Assembly (NCBI GenBank): GCA_947630465.1
Contig: CANRHT010000121.1
Coordinates: 1-5,655 of the forward strand
Source: an uncultured Pseudomonadaceae bacterium
GTDB taxonomy: Bacteria > Pseudomonadota > Gammaproteobacteria > Pseudomonadales > Pseudomonadaceae
Reading direction: 5' to 3'
DNA: 5,655 nucleotides
Numbering within the stretch: position 1 is the first letter of the stretch; each line of letters opens with the position of its first letter. The notes beneath the pieces were generated by a model. That model had not been told where the DNA came from. It did not search any database and saw only the letters and a list, made by a program, of their open reading frames with translations. Of the stretch, positions 1 to 5,655 are shown piece by piece. Position numbers and translations under genes: made by a program.

Positions 1-384
1 GAGTTGTTCTCCGGTCGGGTCGAAATGGTCATCGCTCATGGTCACATGGGTGATTTGGGTATTTTGCCTGGTCACACCCCACTTATCTCGACAATCAAGC
101 CGGGCCCTGTCCGCGTGATTAAGCAAGGTGGTAGCGAAGAGGTGTATTACATCTCGGGTGGTTTTATCGAAGTACAGCCACAGTCGGTGAAAGTGTTAGC
201 AGATACGGCTATCCGTGCTGCAGACCTTGATGAAGCGGCTGCGCTAAAAGCGAAAAAAGATGCTGAAAACGCAATCAATAAGCATTCTGCTGATCTTGAT
301 TATGCAGCAGCATCGGCACGATTATCTGAAGCGGCAGCGCAATTGCGTACGATTTCCGAATTACGCAATAAAATGCGTCGCTAA
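1..384 (+). CDS. atpC: F1Fo ATP synthase epsilon subunit (5' end missing)
   Basis: Epsilon is the central-stalk subunit of the F1 sector. It couples gamma rotation to the c-ring and can inhibit ATP hydrolysis through its C-terminal helices. The frame is open from base 1 and gives 127 residues. The opening residues ELFSG align with the EQQMFSG region near residue 15 of E. coli epsilon, so about 15 N-terminal codons lie upstream of the window. The TTG at position 4 is an internal leucine codon, not the start. The N-terminal beta-sandwich domain shows the family hallmarks [22 protein letters not shown] and [14 protein letters not shown]. The rest is the alanine-rich two-helix hairpin ending NKMRR. 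It is normally the last gene of the atp operon, and the intrinsic terminator 25 bp after its stop fits that. Identification rests on recalled family motifs and is firm. Confidence 0.97.
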   Translation, partial: ELFSGRVEMVIAHGHMGDLGILPGHTPLISTIKPGPVRVIKQGGSEEVYYISGGFIEVQPQSVKVLADTAIRAADLDEAAALKAKKDAENAINKHSADLDYAAASARLSEAAAQLRTISELRNKMRR

Positions 385-409
385 GTAAATCTTGCTTCAT
401 GGTAAGAAT

Positions 410-442
410 AAAAAAGGGTAGCCTAGAGCTGCCCTTTTTTTT
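410..442 (+). terminator. Intrinsic terminator of the atp operon
   Basis: A short hairpin is followed by a T run. GGGTAGC (416-422) pairs with GCTGCCC (428-434), including one G-T wobble, around a 5-nt loop. The stem can be extended by pairing A410-A415 with T435-T440, and the T run continues to 442. It lies 25 bp after the atpC stop and 54 bp before the chosen glmU start, so glmU probably has its own promoter or depends on read-through. Confidence 0.9.
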
Positions 443-495
443 AGCTGATTTTTACATAACTCAGTTGCTAACTCTTTTAATTTAGGATGTATTGC

Positions 496-1854
496 ATGTC
501 GCTGGATATTGTCATTCTCGCCGCCGGCCAAGGTACGCGCATGCGTTCGGCCTTACCTAAAGTGCTGCATCCGATTGCGGGACAATCAATGCTCGCGCAT
601 GTTTTAAATACAGCTCGCCGTTTAAAACCGAGCAGTATTCAAGTGGTGATCGGCCATGGTGCTGAGCTGGTACGTGAGCAATTAGCGGCTGAGGATGTCA
701 ACTTTGTTGTGCAAAGTGAGCAGTTAGGCACTGGGCATGCAGTTGCTCAAGCTGTACCTCATCTTACCGCTGAGAATACCTTAGTACTCTATGGTGATGT
801 GCCCTTGATTGAAGCGGCCACATTAGAGAGTTTGCTCAAGCAGCTCTCCGCTGACAGCATGGCCTTATTAACTGTGAACCTAGATAACCCAGCAGGTTAC
901 GGTCGTATTGTGCGCAATGCTGCAGGATTGGTGCAGGCGATTGTTGAGCATAAAGATGCGAGTCCTGAGCAGTTACACATCTGTGAAGGTAATACCGGTA
1001 TTCTCGCTGCACCGCGTCAGCAGTTAACGGATTGGTTGGGGCGTTTATCCAACAGCAATGCTCAGGGCGAGTATTACTTAACAGACATTATTGCCATGGC
1101 CGTTACTGATGGCTTAACCGTCGCCACCGAAACAGCTGTTGATGCAATGGAAGTGCAGGGCGCTAATGATCGTTTACAGTTATCAGAGCTCGAGCGTCAC
1201 TATCAATTGCGTGCTGCACGTCGGTTAATGGCGCAAGGTATCACGCTGCTTGATCCCGCACGTTTTGATTTGCGTGGTGATGTGACTGTAGGGCGTGATG
1301 TGTTAATTGATATCAATGTGATTTTACAAGGTCGTGTTGATATTGCTGATCATGTCTCGATTGGCCCCAACTGCGTTATTAAAGACTCGATCTTACGCAC
1401 CGGTGCAGTGATTAAAGCCAATAGCCACTTAGATGGTGCAGATGTGGGTGAAAATGCCGATTGTGGACCTTTTGCACGTTTACGTCCGGGTACTGTATTG
1501 TCTGCTCGTGCCCATGTGGGTAACTTTGTTGAGCTGAAAAATACACACTTAGGTGAAGATGCAAAAGCCGGACACTTAACTTATTTAGGCGATAGCGAGA
1601 TCGGTGCGCGTACCAATATTGGTGCGGGTACCATTACCTGTAATTATGATGGTGTGAATAAATCTAAAACTATTATGGGGACTGATGTGTTTATCGGCTC
1701 CAACAGCTCTTTAGTGGCGCCTGTTAACTTAGGTGATGGTGCAACCACAGGTGCAGGATCTACTATTACTACGGATGTTCCTGCCGATGCTTTAGCCGTG
1801 GGACGTGCACGTCAACGTAATTTAAACAATTGGCCGCGCCCGAAAAAACGCTAA
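496..1854 (+). CDS. glmU: Bifunctional GlmU: GlcNAc-1-P uridyltransferase / GlcN-1-P acetyltransferase
   Basis: This cytoplasmic enzyme acetylates glucosamine-1-phosphate using acetyl-CoA and then uridylates the product, giving UDP-GlcNAc for peptidoglycan and LPS. The protein has 452 residues, the usual family length. The N-terminal pyrophosphorylase domain (about 1-225) has the nucleotide-binding LAAGQGTRM (8-16) and PKVLH (21-25). It also has QLGTGHA, and YGDVPL with metal-binding Asp101; Asn224 is the likely second metal ligand. From about 250 the left-handed beta-helix domain shows hexapeptide repeats, [28 protein letters not shown] with the likely catalytic His360 and Tyr363, and [14 protein letters not shown] chose the ATG at 496 over the ATG at 487. 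AGGA at 484-487 sits 8 nt before 496 but overlaps 487, and known pseudomonad GlmU begins MSLDIV. One oddity is Gly165 in EGNTG, where EINTG is usual. Confidence 0.97.
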   Translation: MSLDIVILAAGQGTRMRSALPKVLHPIAGQSMLAHVLNTARRLKPSSIQVVIGHGAELVREQLAAEDVNFVVQSEQLGTGHAVAQAVPHLTAENTLVLYGDVPLIEAATLESLLKQLSADSMALLTVNLDNPAGYGRIVRNAAGLVQAIVEHKDASPEQLHICEGNTGILAAPRQQLTDWLGRLSNSNAQGEYYLTDIIAMAVTDGLTVATETAVDAMEVQGANDRLQLSELERHYQLRAARRLMAQGITLLDPARFDLRGDVTVGRDVLIDINVILQGRVDIADHVSIGPNCVIKDSILRTGAVIKANSHLDGADVGENADCGPFARLRPGTVLSARAHVGNFVELKNTHLGEDAKAGHLTYLGDSEIGARTNIGAGTITCNYDGVNKSKTIMGTDVFIGSNSSLVAPVNLGDGATTGAGSTITTDVPADALAVGRARQRNLNNWPRPKKR

Positions 1855-1882
1855 CTGACGGGCTCAGTTTCGTAACAGTATT

Positions 1883-1920
1883 AAAAGAGGTTTAGCGCTG
1901 ATGCGTTAAGCCTCTTTTTT
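1883..1920. terminator. Terminator between convergent glmU and TM2 gene, possibly bidirectional
   Basis: AAAAGAGG (1883-1890) pairs with CCTCTTTT (1911-1918). The inner arms 1891-1898 and 1903-1910 continue the stem with two G-T wobbles around the 4-nt loop TGAT, giving about 16 bp in all. On the plus strand a seven-T run ends the stem at 1921, which is ideal for glmU. On the minus strand only four Ts follow the stem before AATAC, so termination of the opposing TM2 transcript is plausible but weaker. It is the only hairpin seen in the 73-bp gap between the two stop codons. Confidence 0.88.
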
Positions 1921-1927
1921 TGGCTTG

Positions 1928-2341
1928 TTATAAAATTGAAGAGCTAAAGATTTGGTTTTTATCGGATATTTGTTGGTTCATGGTCCAGAAGTCATAGAGC
2001 ACACCAACTAAAAATAAACCGCCTGTGCATAAGTATAAAATTCCGGTGATCCATTTGCCTTGATACATGCGATGTACGCCAAAAACGCCAAGAAAAGTCA
2101 GCAGTATCCACGCCACGTTGTAATCAATACGTCCTGTATGAAAGCGTTTGTTGGCCTGACGATCCATGCTGGGGATTAAAAACAAATCAATAATCCAGCC
2201 GATGAAAAAGAAGCCCAGCGTGAAAAACCAGAGTGTGCCCGTAATGGGCTTACCGTAGTAAAAACGATGCGAGCCTAAAAAACCGAATATCCACAATAAA
2301 TAGCCCATGACTGGGGTGTGACTGTCATTGCTGTAGAGCAT
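1928..2341 (-). CDS. Membrane protein with two tandem TM2 domains
   Basis: This 137-residue integral membrane protein is built from two copies of the TM2 domain (Pfam TM2 / NINE family), for which I know no defined biochemical role in bacteria. Each copy has a helix leading into a G-x-H-R-[FM]-Y-x-G turn, then a second hydrophobic segment ending in a conserved Asp. The turns are at residues 23-30 and 88-95 and the Asp residues are 52 and 117. Four membrane segments are expected, at roughly 10-24, 33-57, 75-89 and 98-117. A polar stretch (58-73) separates the copies, and the C-terminal tail (121-137) is soluble. The ATG at 2341-2339 is preceded by AAGGA (2353-2349) at 7 nt. It lies 59 bp downstream of the Mpo1-like gene with no visible terminator between, so the two may be co-transcribed. 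The family assignment is firm; the function is unknown. Confidence 0.88.
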   Translation of the reverse strand: MLYSNDSHTPVMGYLLWIFGFLGSHRFYYGKPITGTLWFFTLGFFFIGWIIDLFLIPSMDRQANKRFHTGRIDYNVAWILLTFLGVFGVHRMYQGKWITGILYLCTGGLFLVGVLYDFWTMNQQISDKNQIFSSSIL

Positions 2342-2400
2342 AGTAAAGTCCTTGGTGTGCTGTATTGATAAGACTCATGTTGATTTAAATAGTTGCGTAC

Positions 2401-2907
2401 TCATTTGTTACTACGGGGCCCAAGCTGCATTTCTATAGCGAGTTCAAGTTCTTTGCGTAATCCGCATAAGAAGGCGAACTCAGCCACAACAAATAAAGGA
2501 CCAATGGCTAAGCCCATCATGTCATCGATAAAAGCAGGTTTACGCCCTTCAAATAAGTGCCCGGCAAATTGAATAATCCAGCCCAGAATAAAACTGCCTA
2601 AACCCCAAAATAGCCAGCCACCGGTGGGTAATTGCGCACAATGCATGCCGATCCATAAGCATAAAGCGAGTAATAAACACATGGTTATGCCTAAGCGCAG
2701 ATCCAACCTGACGTAAAATACCGCAGCGATAGCGGCAACCACTGCAGCAGGGGAAAGCCAGAGCCCATATAATGGCAGGCTTGGACGTGAGAGAAGAATA
2801 GCGACTGCGACCACAATTAAAGGAATACCGATAAAGTGCGTGATGATATTACGCCGATCGCGATGGTAGGCTGCGTATTGGGTTAAATGCTCGGTTAGTG
2901 TTTTCAT
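2401..2907 (-). CDS. Mpo1-like (DUF962 / YGL010w family) membrane protein
   Basis: This 168-residue multi-spanning protein belongs to the family of yeast Mpo1, an ER iron-dependent dioxygenase that shortens 2-hydroxy fatty acids during phytosphingosine breakdown. The substrate of the bacterial homologues is not known to me. Family signatures seen are YHRDRRNIITHFIGIP (14-29), with His15, Asn20 and His24, and QFAGHLFEGRKPAF (113-126), with His117. The histidines are candidate metal ligands. Hydrophobic segments lie at about 28-42, 47-66, 70-88, 98-115 and 131-149. The start is the ATG at 2907-2905, preceded by GGAG (2920-2917) at 9 nt. The frame stays open upstream to a possible ATG at 2997, but that 30-residue extension lacks family similarity and would place MKTLTEHL internally. 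It is the first gene of the probable minus-strand pair with the TM2 gene. Family call strong, enzymatic role inferred. Confidence 0.85.
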   Translation of the reverse strand: MKTLTEHLTQYAAYHRDRRNIITHFIGIPLIVVAVAILLSRPSLPLYGLWLSPAAVVAAIAAVFYVRLDLRLGITMCLLLALCLWIGMHCAQLPTGGWLFWGLGSFILGWIIQFAGHLFEGRKPAFIDDMMGLAIGPLFVVAEFAFLCGLRKELELAIEMQLGPRSNK

Positions 2908-3099
2908 TCTTATGATCTCCAAAGCTTCATTTAACAGTTGCCTGTTTGAATCATAGCTAAACTCACGGCAGTAAACACCAAGACGGCAAGGTGCCAATGA
3001 ACAAGGTATTGTGCGGCGCGGTACTGTGCTCCATTTTGATTAGCGCGTATCGCACCTAAGGTAGCGGTGTGCTGGCAAGGGTTTAAATATAGGTTAAGT
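2908..3099. promoter_or_regulatory. Divergent intergenic region between Mpo1-like gene and amidase operon
   Basis: This 192-bp region must hold the start signals for both flanking transcription units, but no textbook promoter stands out. On the minus strand TATGAT (2955-2950) is a good -10 candidate about 42 bp before the Mpo1-like start, without a matching -35. On the plus strand only weak AT-rich matches occur near 3081-3090. An imperfect inverted repeat, GTGCG (3011-3015) with CGCAC (3051-3055) plus an inner CGCG/CGCG pairing, could be an operator or leader structure. The amidase ribosome binding site AGG (3091-3093) lies at its right edge. Confidence 0.4.
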
Positions 3100-3885
3100 A
3101 TGAAATTACGAGCATTATTGTGTGTGGCGCTACTGTTATCCGGTTGTTCCGGAATAAAATTTAATGACAGTCATCAATCGCTTGGACAAGACAGTCGTGT
3201 GCAGTTTATTGTTTTACATTACACCGCATCTGACTTAGAGCGCTCATTGTCTTTGTTGTCGGACAAGCAAGTGAGTAGTCATTATTTGATTGCCGAGCAG
3301 CCGGCGACTATTTATCGTTTAGTTGATGAACATCGCCGCGCTTGGCATGCGGGTAACAGTCAGTGGAATGGACGTACTTGGCTCAACTCCACCTCGATCG
3401 GTATTGAAATGGTCAACAAAGGATATACCGATACCCCGCAAGGTCGAGTGTGGCATCCATGGAGTGAGGAACAAATTGACGCTCTAGTGATACTGCTTAA
3501 AGACATTATGCAGCGTCATGGCTTAACAGCGCAGAGTGTTGTGGGGCACAGTGATATAGCGCCACAACGTAAAGTCGATCCGGGACCTGCTTTCCCGTGG
3601 GAGCGTCTAGCCCAAGAAGGTTTGATTCTCTGGCCTGAGCCGCAAGCAGTGGCAGTGCATACCGAGATTTTTAATCAGCAGTTACCGACTGTTGCGTGGT
3701 TTCAACAACAGCTAGCCCAGGTCGGTTATGCCGTTCCTGAGCATGGCGAGTTTGATCAAGAGACGCGTAATGTTGTCGCGGCCTTTCAGATGAAGTATCG
3801 GCCACAGCTCTATAGTGGCGAGCTTGATGCGCAAACAGCGGCAATGCTCTTAGCGCTCACCGCGCAAATCAGCCATCAGCCTTAG
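3100..3885 (+). CDS. amiD: Lipoprotein N-acetylmuramoyl-L-alanine amidase, AmiD/AmpDh2 type
   Basis: This zinc amidase cleaves the bond between MurNAc (or anhydro-MurNAc) and the stem peptide in peptidoglycan and its turnover fragments. It is probably anchored in the outer membrane facing the periplasm. The 261-residue protein starts with a lipoprotein signal peptide with lipobox LSGC (Cys16) and Ser at +2, with no Asp retention signal. The Amidase_2 domain (about 34-165) has VLHYTA with zinc ligand His40, GIEMVN with catalytic Glu103, GHSDIAP with His150, and KVDPGP with Lys158 and Asp160. These positions nearly match E. coli AmiD numbering. A peptidoglycan-binding domain follows (about 203-258), with GEFDQETRNVVAAFQ typical of PG_binding_1. 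The ATG at 3100 has AGG 6 nt upstream; an in-frame GTG at 3067 would spoil the signal peptide. Its stop overlaps the ribosome binding site of the next gene. The Pseudomonas name could equally be ampDh2; choosing between orthologue names needs a tree. Confidence 0.93.
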   Translation: MKLRALLCVALLLSGCSGIKFNDSHQSLGQDSRVQFIVLHYTASDLERSLSLLSDKQVSSHYLIAEQPATIYRLVDEHRRAWHAGNSQWNGRTWLNSTSIGIEMVNKGYTDTPQGRVWHPWSEEQIDALVILLKDIMQRHGLTAQSVVGHSDIAPQRKVDPGPAFPWERLAQEGLILWPEPQAVAVHTEIFNQQLPTVAWFQQQLAQVGYAVPEHGEFDQETRNVVAAFQMKYRPQLYSGELDAQTAAMLLALTAQISHQP

Positions 3886-3895
3886 GAGTTTTCAT

Positions 3896-5122
3896 ATGTT
3901 AAATGGCTTATGGCTGAGTTTCTTTATAGTTGCCAGTATTGCTGGGCTGGTGCGCTGGTTCGGTGGTGACCCAGGTGTCTGGGCAGCAATGGTCGAAAGC
4001 CTGTTTAATATGGCTAAGCTGTCGGTTGACGTCATGCTCCTGCTGTTTGGAACTCTGACTTTGTGGTTGGGCTTTCTGAAGATTGCTGAGAAAGCAGGTT
4101 TAGTCGATCTATTGGCTAGATTGCTCGGGCCACTGTTCGCCAAACTGATGCCAGAAGTGCCACGCGGACATCCGGCATTGGGTTTAATTACCTTAAACTT
4201 TGCTGCCAATGGTTTGGGCTTAGATAATGCCGCTACACCGATTGGCCTTAAAGCGATGCGATCTTTGCAAGAGATCAATCCTTCTGCAACCACTGCCAGT
4301 AACGCGCAGATACTGTTTTTGGTTTTGAATGCCTCTTCGTTGACTTTGCTGCCGGTGACTATCTTTATGTATCGAGCCCAGCAAGGAGCAGCTGATCCCA
4401 CCTTAGTGTTTTTGCCGATATTATTAGCCACCAGCGCATCGAGTTTAGTTGGGCTGTTATCTGTAGCCTTTATGCAGCGCTTACGCATTTGGCACCCAGT
4501 GGTTTTAGCCTACCTCGTCCCTTGTGCGTTGCTACTTGGTCTGTTTATGGCGCTATTAGGCAGCTTGAGTGCAACCGCCTTGGCGAGTTTGTCGTCTTTG
4601 CTTGGTAACTTAACTCTGTTTGGCATCATCATGAGTTTTTTGGTGTTAGGCATGATCCGTAAAGTGCCGGTCTATGAAACCTTTGTTGAAGGCGCTAAAG
4701 AAGGTTTTCAGGTCGCTAAAGAGTTGCTGCCGTACTTAATCGCTATGTTATGTGCGGTTGGTGTGTTGCGCGCCTCGGGTGCACTTGAGTTTGGTTTAGA
4801 TGGAATTCGTTGGGTGGTTGAGTGGTTACAGTGGGATTCACGTTTTGTTGATGCGTTACCAACGGCCATGGTTAAGCCATTCTCCGGTAGTGCAGCGCGG
4901 GCGATGTTAATCGAAACCATGCAAAGCCAGGGTGTGGATAGTTTCCCTGCATTGGCTGCAGCAACCATTCAAGGCAGTACTGAAACCACTTTCTATGTAC
5001 TGGCTGTGTACTTTGGAGCAGTGGGTATTCAGCGTGCGCGCCATGCTGTGGGTTGTGCGCTGCTGGCTGAATTTGCTGGTGTGGTTGCCGCTATTGTTGT
5101 GTGTTATTGGTTTTTTGGTTAA
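3896..5122 (+). CDS. Fused SpmA-SpmB 'nucleoside recognition' (Gate domain) membrane protein
   Basis: This 408-residue multi-spanning inner-membrane protein looks like a head-to-tail fusion of Bacillus SpmA (about 1-195) and SpmB (about 225-408). In Bacillus these two proteins are needed for dehydration of the spore core. Both halves carry the nucleoside-recognition/Gate domain that is also found in nucleoside and ferrous-iron transporters. The SpmA half shows GLDNAATPIGLKAM (108-121). The SpmB half shows KPFSGSAARAMLIE (327-340) and QGSTETTFYVLAVYFG (359-374). Hydrophobic segments occur near 3-22, 43-62, 137-158, 170-192, 202-222, 230-253, 278-292 and 384-407. The ATG at 3896 has AGGAG (3884-3888) at 7 nt, and that site overlaps the amidase stop, so the two are very likely co-translated or at least co-transcribed. 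The lineage does not sporulate, so the role and substrate are unknown; a transport function is inference. Confidence 0.88.
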   Translation: MLNGLWLSFFIVASIAGLVRWFGGDPGVWAAMVESLFNMAKLSVDVMLLLFGTLTLWLGFLKIAEKAGLVDLLARLLGPLFAKLMPEVPRGHPALGLITLNFAANGLGLDNAATPIGLKAMRSLQEINPSATTASNAQILFLVLNASSLTLLPVTIFMYRAQQGAADPTLVFLPILLATSASSLVGLLSVAFMQRLRIWHPVVLAYLVPCALLLGLFMALLGSLSATALASLSSLLGNLTLFGIIMSFLVLGMIRKVPVYETFVEGAKEGFQVAKELLPYLIAMLCAVGVLRASGALEFGLDGIRWVVEWLQWDSRFVDALPTAMVKPFSGSAARAMLIETMQSQGVDSFPALAAATIQGSTETTFYVLAVYFGAVGIQRARHAVGCALLAEFAGVVAAIVVCYWFFG

Positions 5123-5145
5123 TAGCTATAGAGCAGGACGTCATA

Positions 5146-5559
5146 ATGTTGTTGAAAGCTTTAAGTAGTAGCACCTTGTTAGCCATGTGCAGTGCTTGTG
5201 CGGCGCCTTTGCCTGAGCATGATCTCAATATGGCTTGGATTGATGTGCAGTCGCAGGCAGGACACTATTTATCGGCGCAGCGCGCTGATTTACAGAAGGT
5301 TAATGATGCACGCTACTTTCAGGTAAGCCCTGGCGAGCACCAGCTGCAGTTGCGTGTAACCTACGATCGGGGTGGTAATAGTACTGGAGATAGTCAGCGG
5401 CGTTGTCGTATTGATATTGCTTACGCTGAATTTACGGCTGGGCAGCGTTACAGTGTGAGGGCATTAGCAAGAGGCTGGACAGTTAGAGCATGGCTCTATA
5501 ATGCAGATGGCCAGCGTCTTATTGAAAGTAAGCCGATACGCTGTGGCTCGCAATACTAA
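5146..5559 (+). CDS. Small predicted lipoprotein or secreted protein of unknown function
   Basis: The product has 137 residues. Its N-terminus is short and weakly charged (MLLK) with a hydrophobic core and cysteines at 15 and 18, followed by AAPLPEHD. This suggests a type II signal peptide with lipidated Cys18, although the lipobox CSAC lacks the usual Leu at -3, so a plain secreted protein is possible. The mature part (about 28-137) has alternating polar and hydrophobic stretches such as ARYFQVSPGEHQLQLRV (55-71), RYSVRALARG (101-110) and WTVRAWLYNADGQRL (111-125). These read as a small beta-sandwich. Cys87 and Cys133 could form a disulfide. The ATG at 5146 has AGGA (5135-5138) at 7 nt. An in-frame upstream ATG at 5101 lies inside the preceding gene and would place charged residues ahead of the signal peptide. 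It follows the SpmAB-like gene by 23 bp and is probably the last gene of the operon. It resembles uncharacterised pseudomonad lipoproteins as far as I recall. Confidence 0.75.
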   Translation: MLLKALSSSTLLAMCSACAAPLPEHDLNMAWIDVQSQAGHYLSAQRADLQKVNDARYFQVSPGEHQLQLRVTYDRGGNSTGDSQRRCRIDIAYAEFTAGQRYSVRALARGWTVRAWLYNADGQRLIESKPIRCGSQY

Positions 5560-5597
5560 TAAATCGGCATAAAGTTAAACAATCGGCCAAATAGCCC

Positions 5598-5625
5598 TTT
5601 ACAGCTTTTTTAAAGTGTGTAGAAT
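5598..5625 (+). promoter_or_regulatory. Sigma-70 promoter for a gene beyond the right edge
   Basis: TTTACA (5598-5603, five of six matches to the -35 consensus) and TAGAAT (5620-5625, five of six matches to the -10) are separated by 16 bp. The bases just after the -10 are GC-rich (GCGCACC), and transcription would begin near 5632. Downstream AAGG at 5646-5649 could be a ribosome binding site for a start codon at about 5656, giving a leader of roughly 24 nt. No terminator for the preceding operon is evident between 5560 and 5597; only a 3-bp GGC/GCC pairing is seen. This promoter therefore probably sits in read-through territory. Confidence 0.65.
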
Positions 5626-5655
5626 GCGCACCTCGTTAGGCAAACAAGGTTTCAC

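Noticed and set aside
451..481. Possible glmU promoter TTTACA (451-456) with TTTAAT (476-481)
   Set aside because: The 19-bp spacer is too long, and transcription would start at or inside the glmU ribosome binding site.
2908..2997. N-terminal extension of the Mpo1-like protein to an ATG at 2997
   Set aside because: The internal ATG at 2907 has GGAG at 9 nt and begins where family similarity begins; the extension looks like untranslated leader.
2984..2998. Sigma-54-like TGGCAC...TTGC on the minus strand
   Set aside because: Only one base separates the two elements, whereas sigma-54 promoters need about five.
3892..4488. A 198-codon open frame on the minus strand opposite the SpmA half
   Set aside because: It lies fully antisense to a well-supported membrane protein, has low-complexity Ser/Lys/Asn/Pro-rich content with no recognisable domain, and is explained by the codon bias of the sense gene.
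4708..4968. An 86-codon minus-strand open frame opposite the SpmB half
   Set aside because: It is antisense to conserved SpmB motifs and its product has no recognisable family features.
4932..5168. A 78-codon plus-strand frame overlapping the end of the SpmAB-like gene
   Set aside because: It is an out-of-frame reading of the conserved SpmB C-terminus; its Trp/Leu/Val-rich product is a shift artefact.
5562..5587. Direct repeat AATCGGC at 5562-5568 and 5581-5587
   Set aside because: Seven bases repeated once in a short gap is weak and could be chance; there is no further copy or symmetry to support an operator.

Overview
The window looks like a chromosomal segment from a gammaproteobacterium of the Pseudomonas lineage. 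Three things suggest this. The atpC-glmU order is the one known in Pseudomonas. The GlmU sequence closely resembles pseudomonad GlmU as I remember it, including the [16 protein letters not shown] start. The other genes are ordinary pseudomonad-type housekeeping or envelope genes. Base composition is fairly balanced and TTA leucine codons are common, so a lower-GC member of Pseudomonadaceae (a Thiopseudomonas- or Denitrificimonas-like organism) is more likely than P. aeruginosa. The genus is inference.

Layout. (1) Positions 1-384 hold the 3' part of atpC, the epsilon subunit of F1 ATPase, closed by a clear intrinsic terminator at 410-442. (2) Positions 496-1854 hold complete glmU, the bifunctional enzyme that makes UDP-GlcNAc, followed by a long hairpin at 1883-1920 that also faces the convergent genes. 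(3) On the minus strand lie an Mpo1-like (DUF962) membrane protein (2907-2401) and then a protein with two tandem TM2 domains (2341-1928), probably transcribed in that order. (4) A 192-bp divergent intergenic region (2908-3099) separates them from a plus-strand cluster. This cluster holds an AmiD/AmpDh2-type lipoprotein amidase (3100-3885), a fused SpmA-SpmB 'nucleoside recognition' membrane protein (3896-5122) and a small predicted lipoprotein (5146-5559). The spacings are 10 and 23 bp, each gene has a good ribosome binding site, and they read as one operon. (5) The last 96 bp contain a good sigma-70 promoter and end in what looks like the ribosome binding site of a gene starting just outside the window.

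Functionally, several genes relate to the envelope. GlmU feeds peptidoglycan and LPS synthesis, the amidase trims peptidoglycan or turnover products from the outer membrane side, and the SpmAB fusion and small lipoprotein are their uncharacterised operon partners. No mobile element, CRISPR array, rRNA or tRNA is visible, and no intergenic stretch exceeds 300 bp. I see no convincing sign of a wholly new system. The best lead is the operon joining a peptidoglycan amidase, a sporulation-protein homologue in a lineage that does not sporulate, and an unknown lipoprotein.
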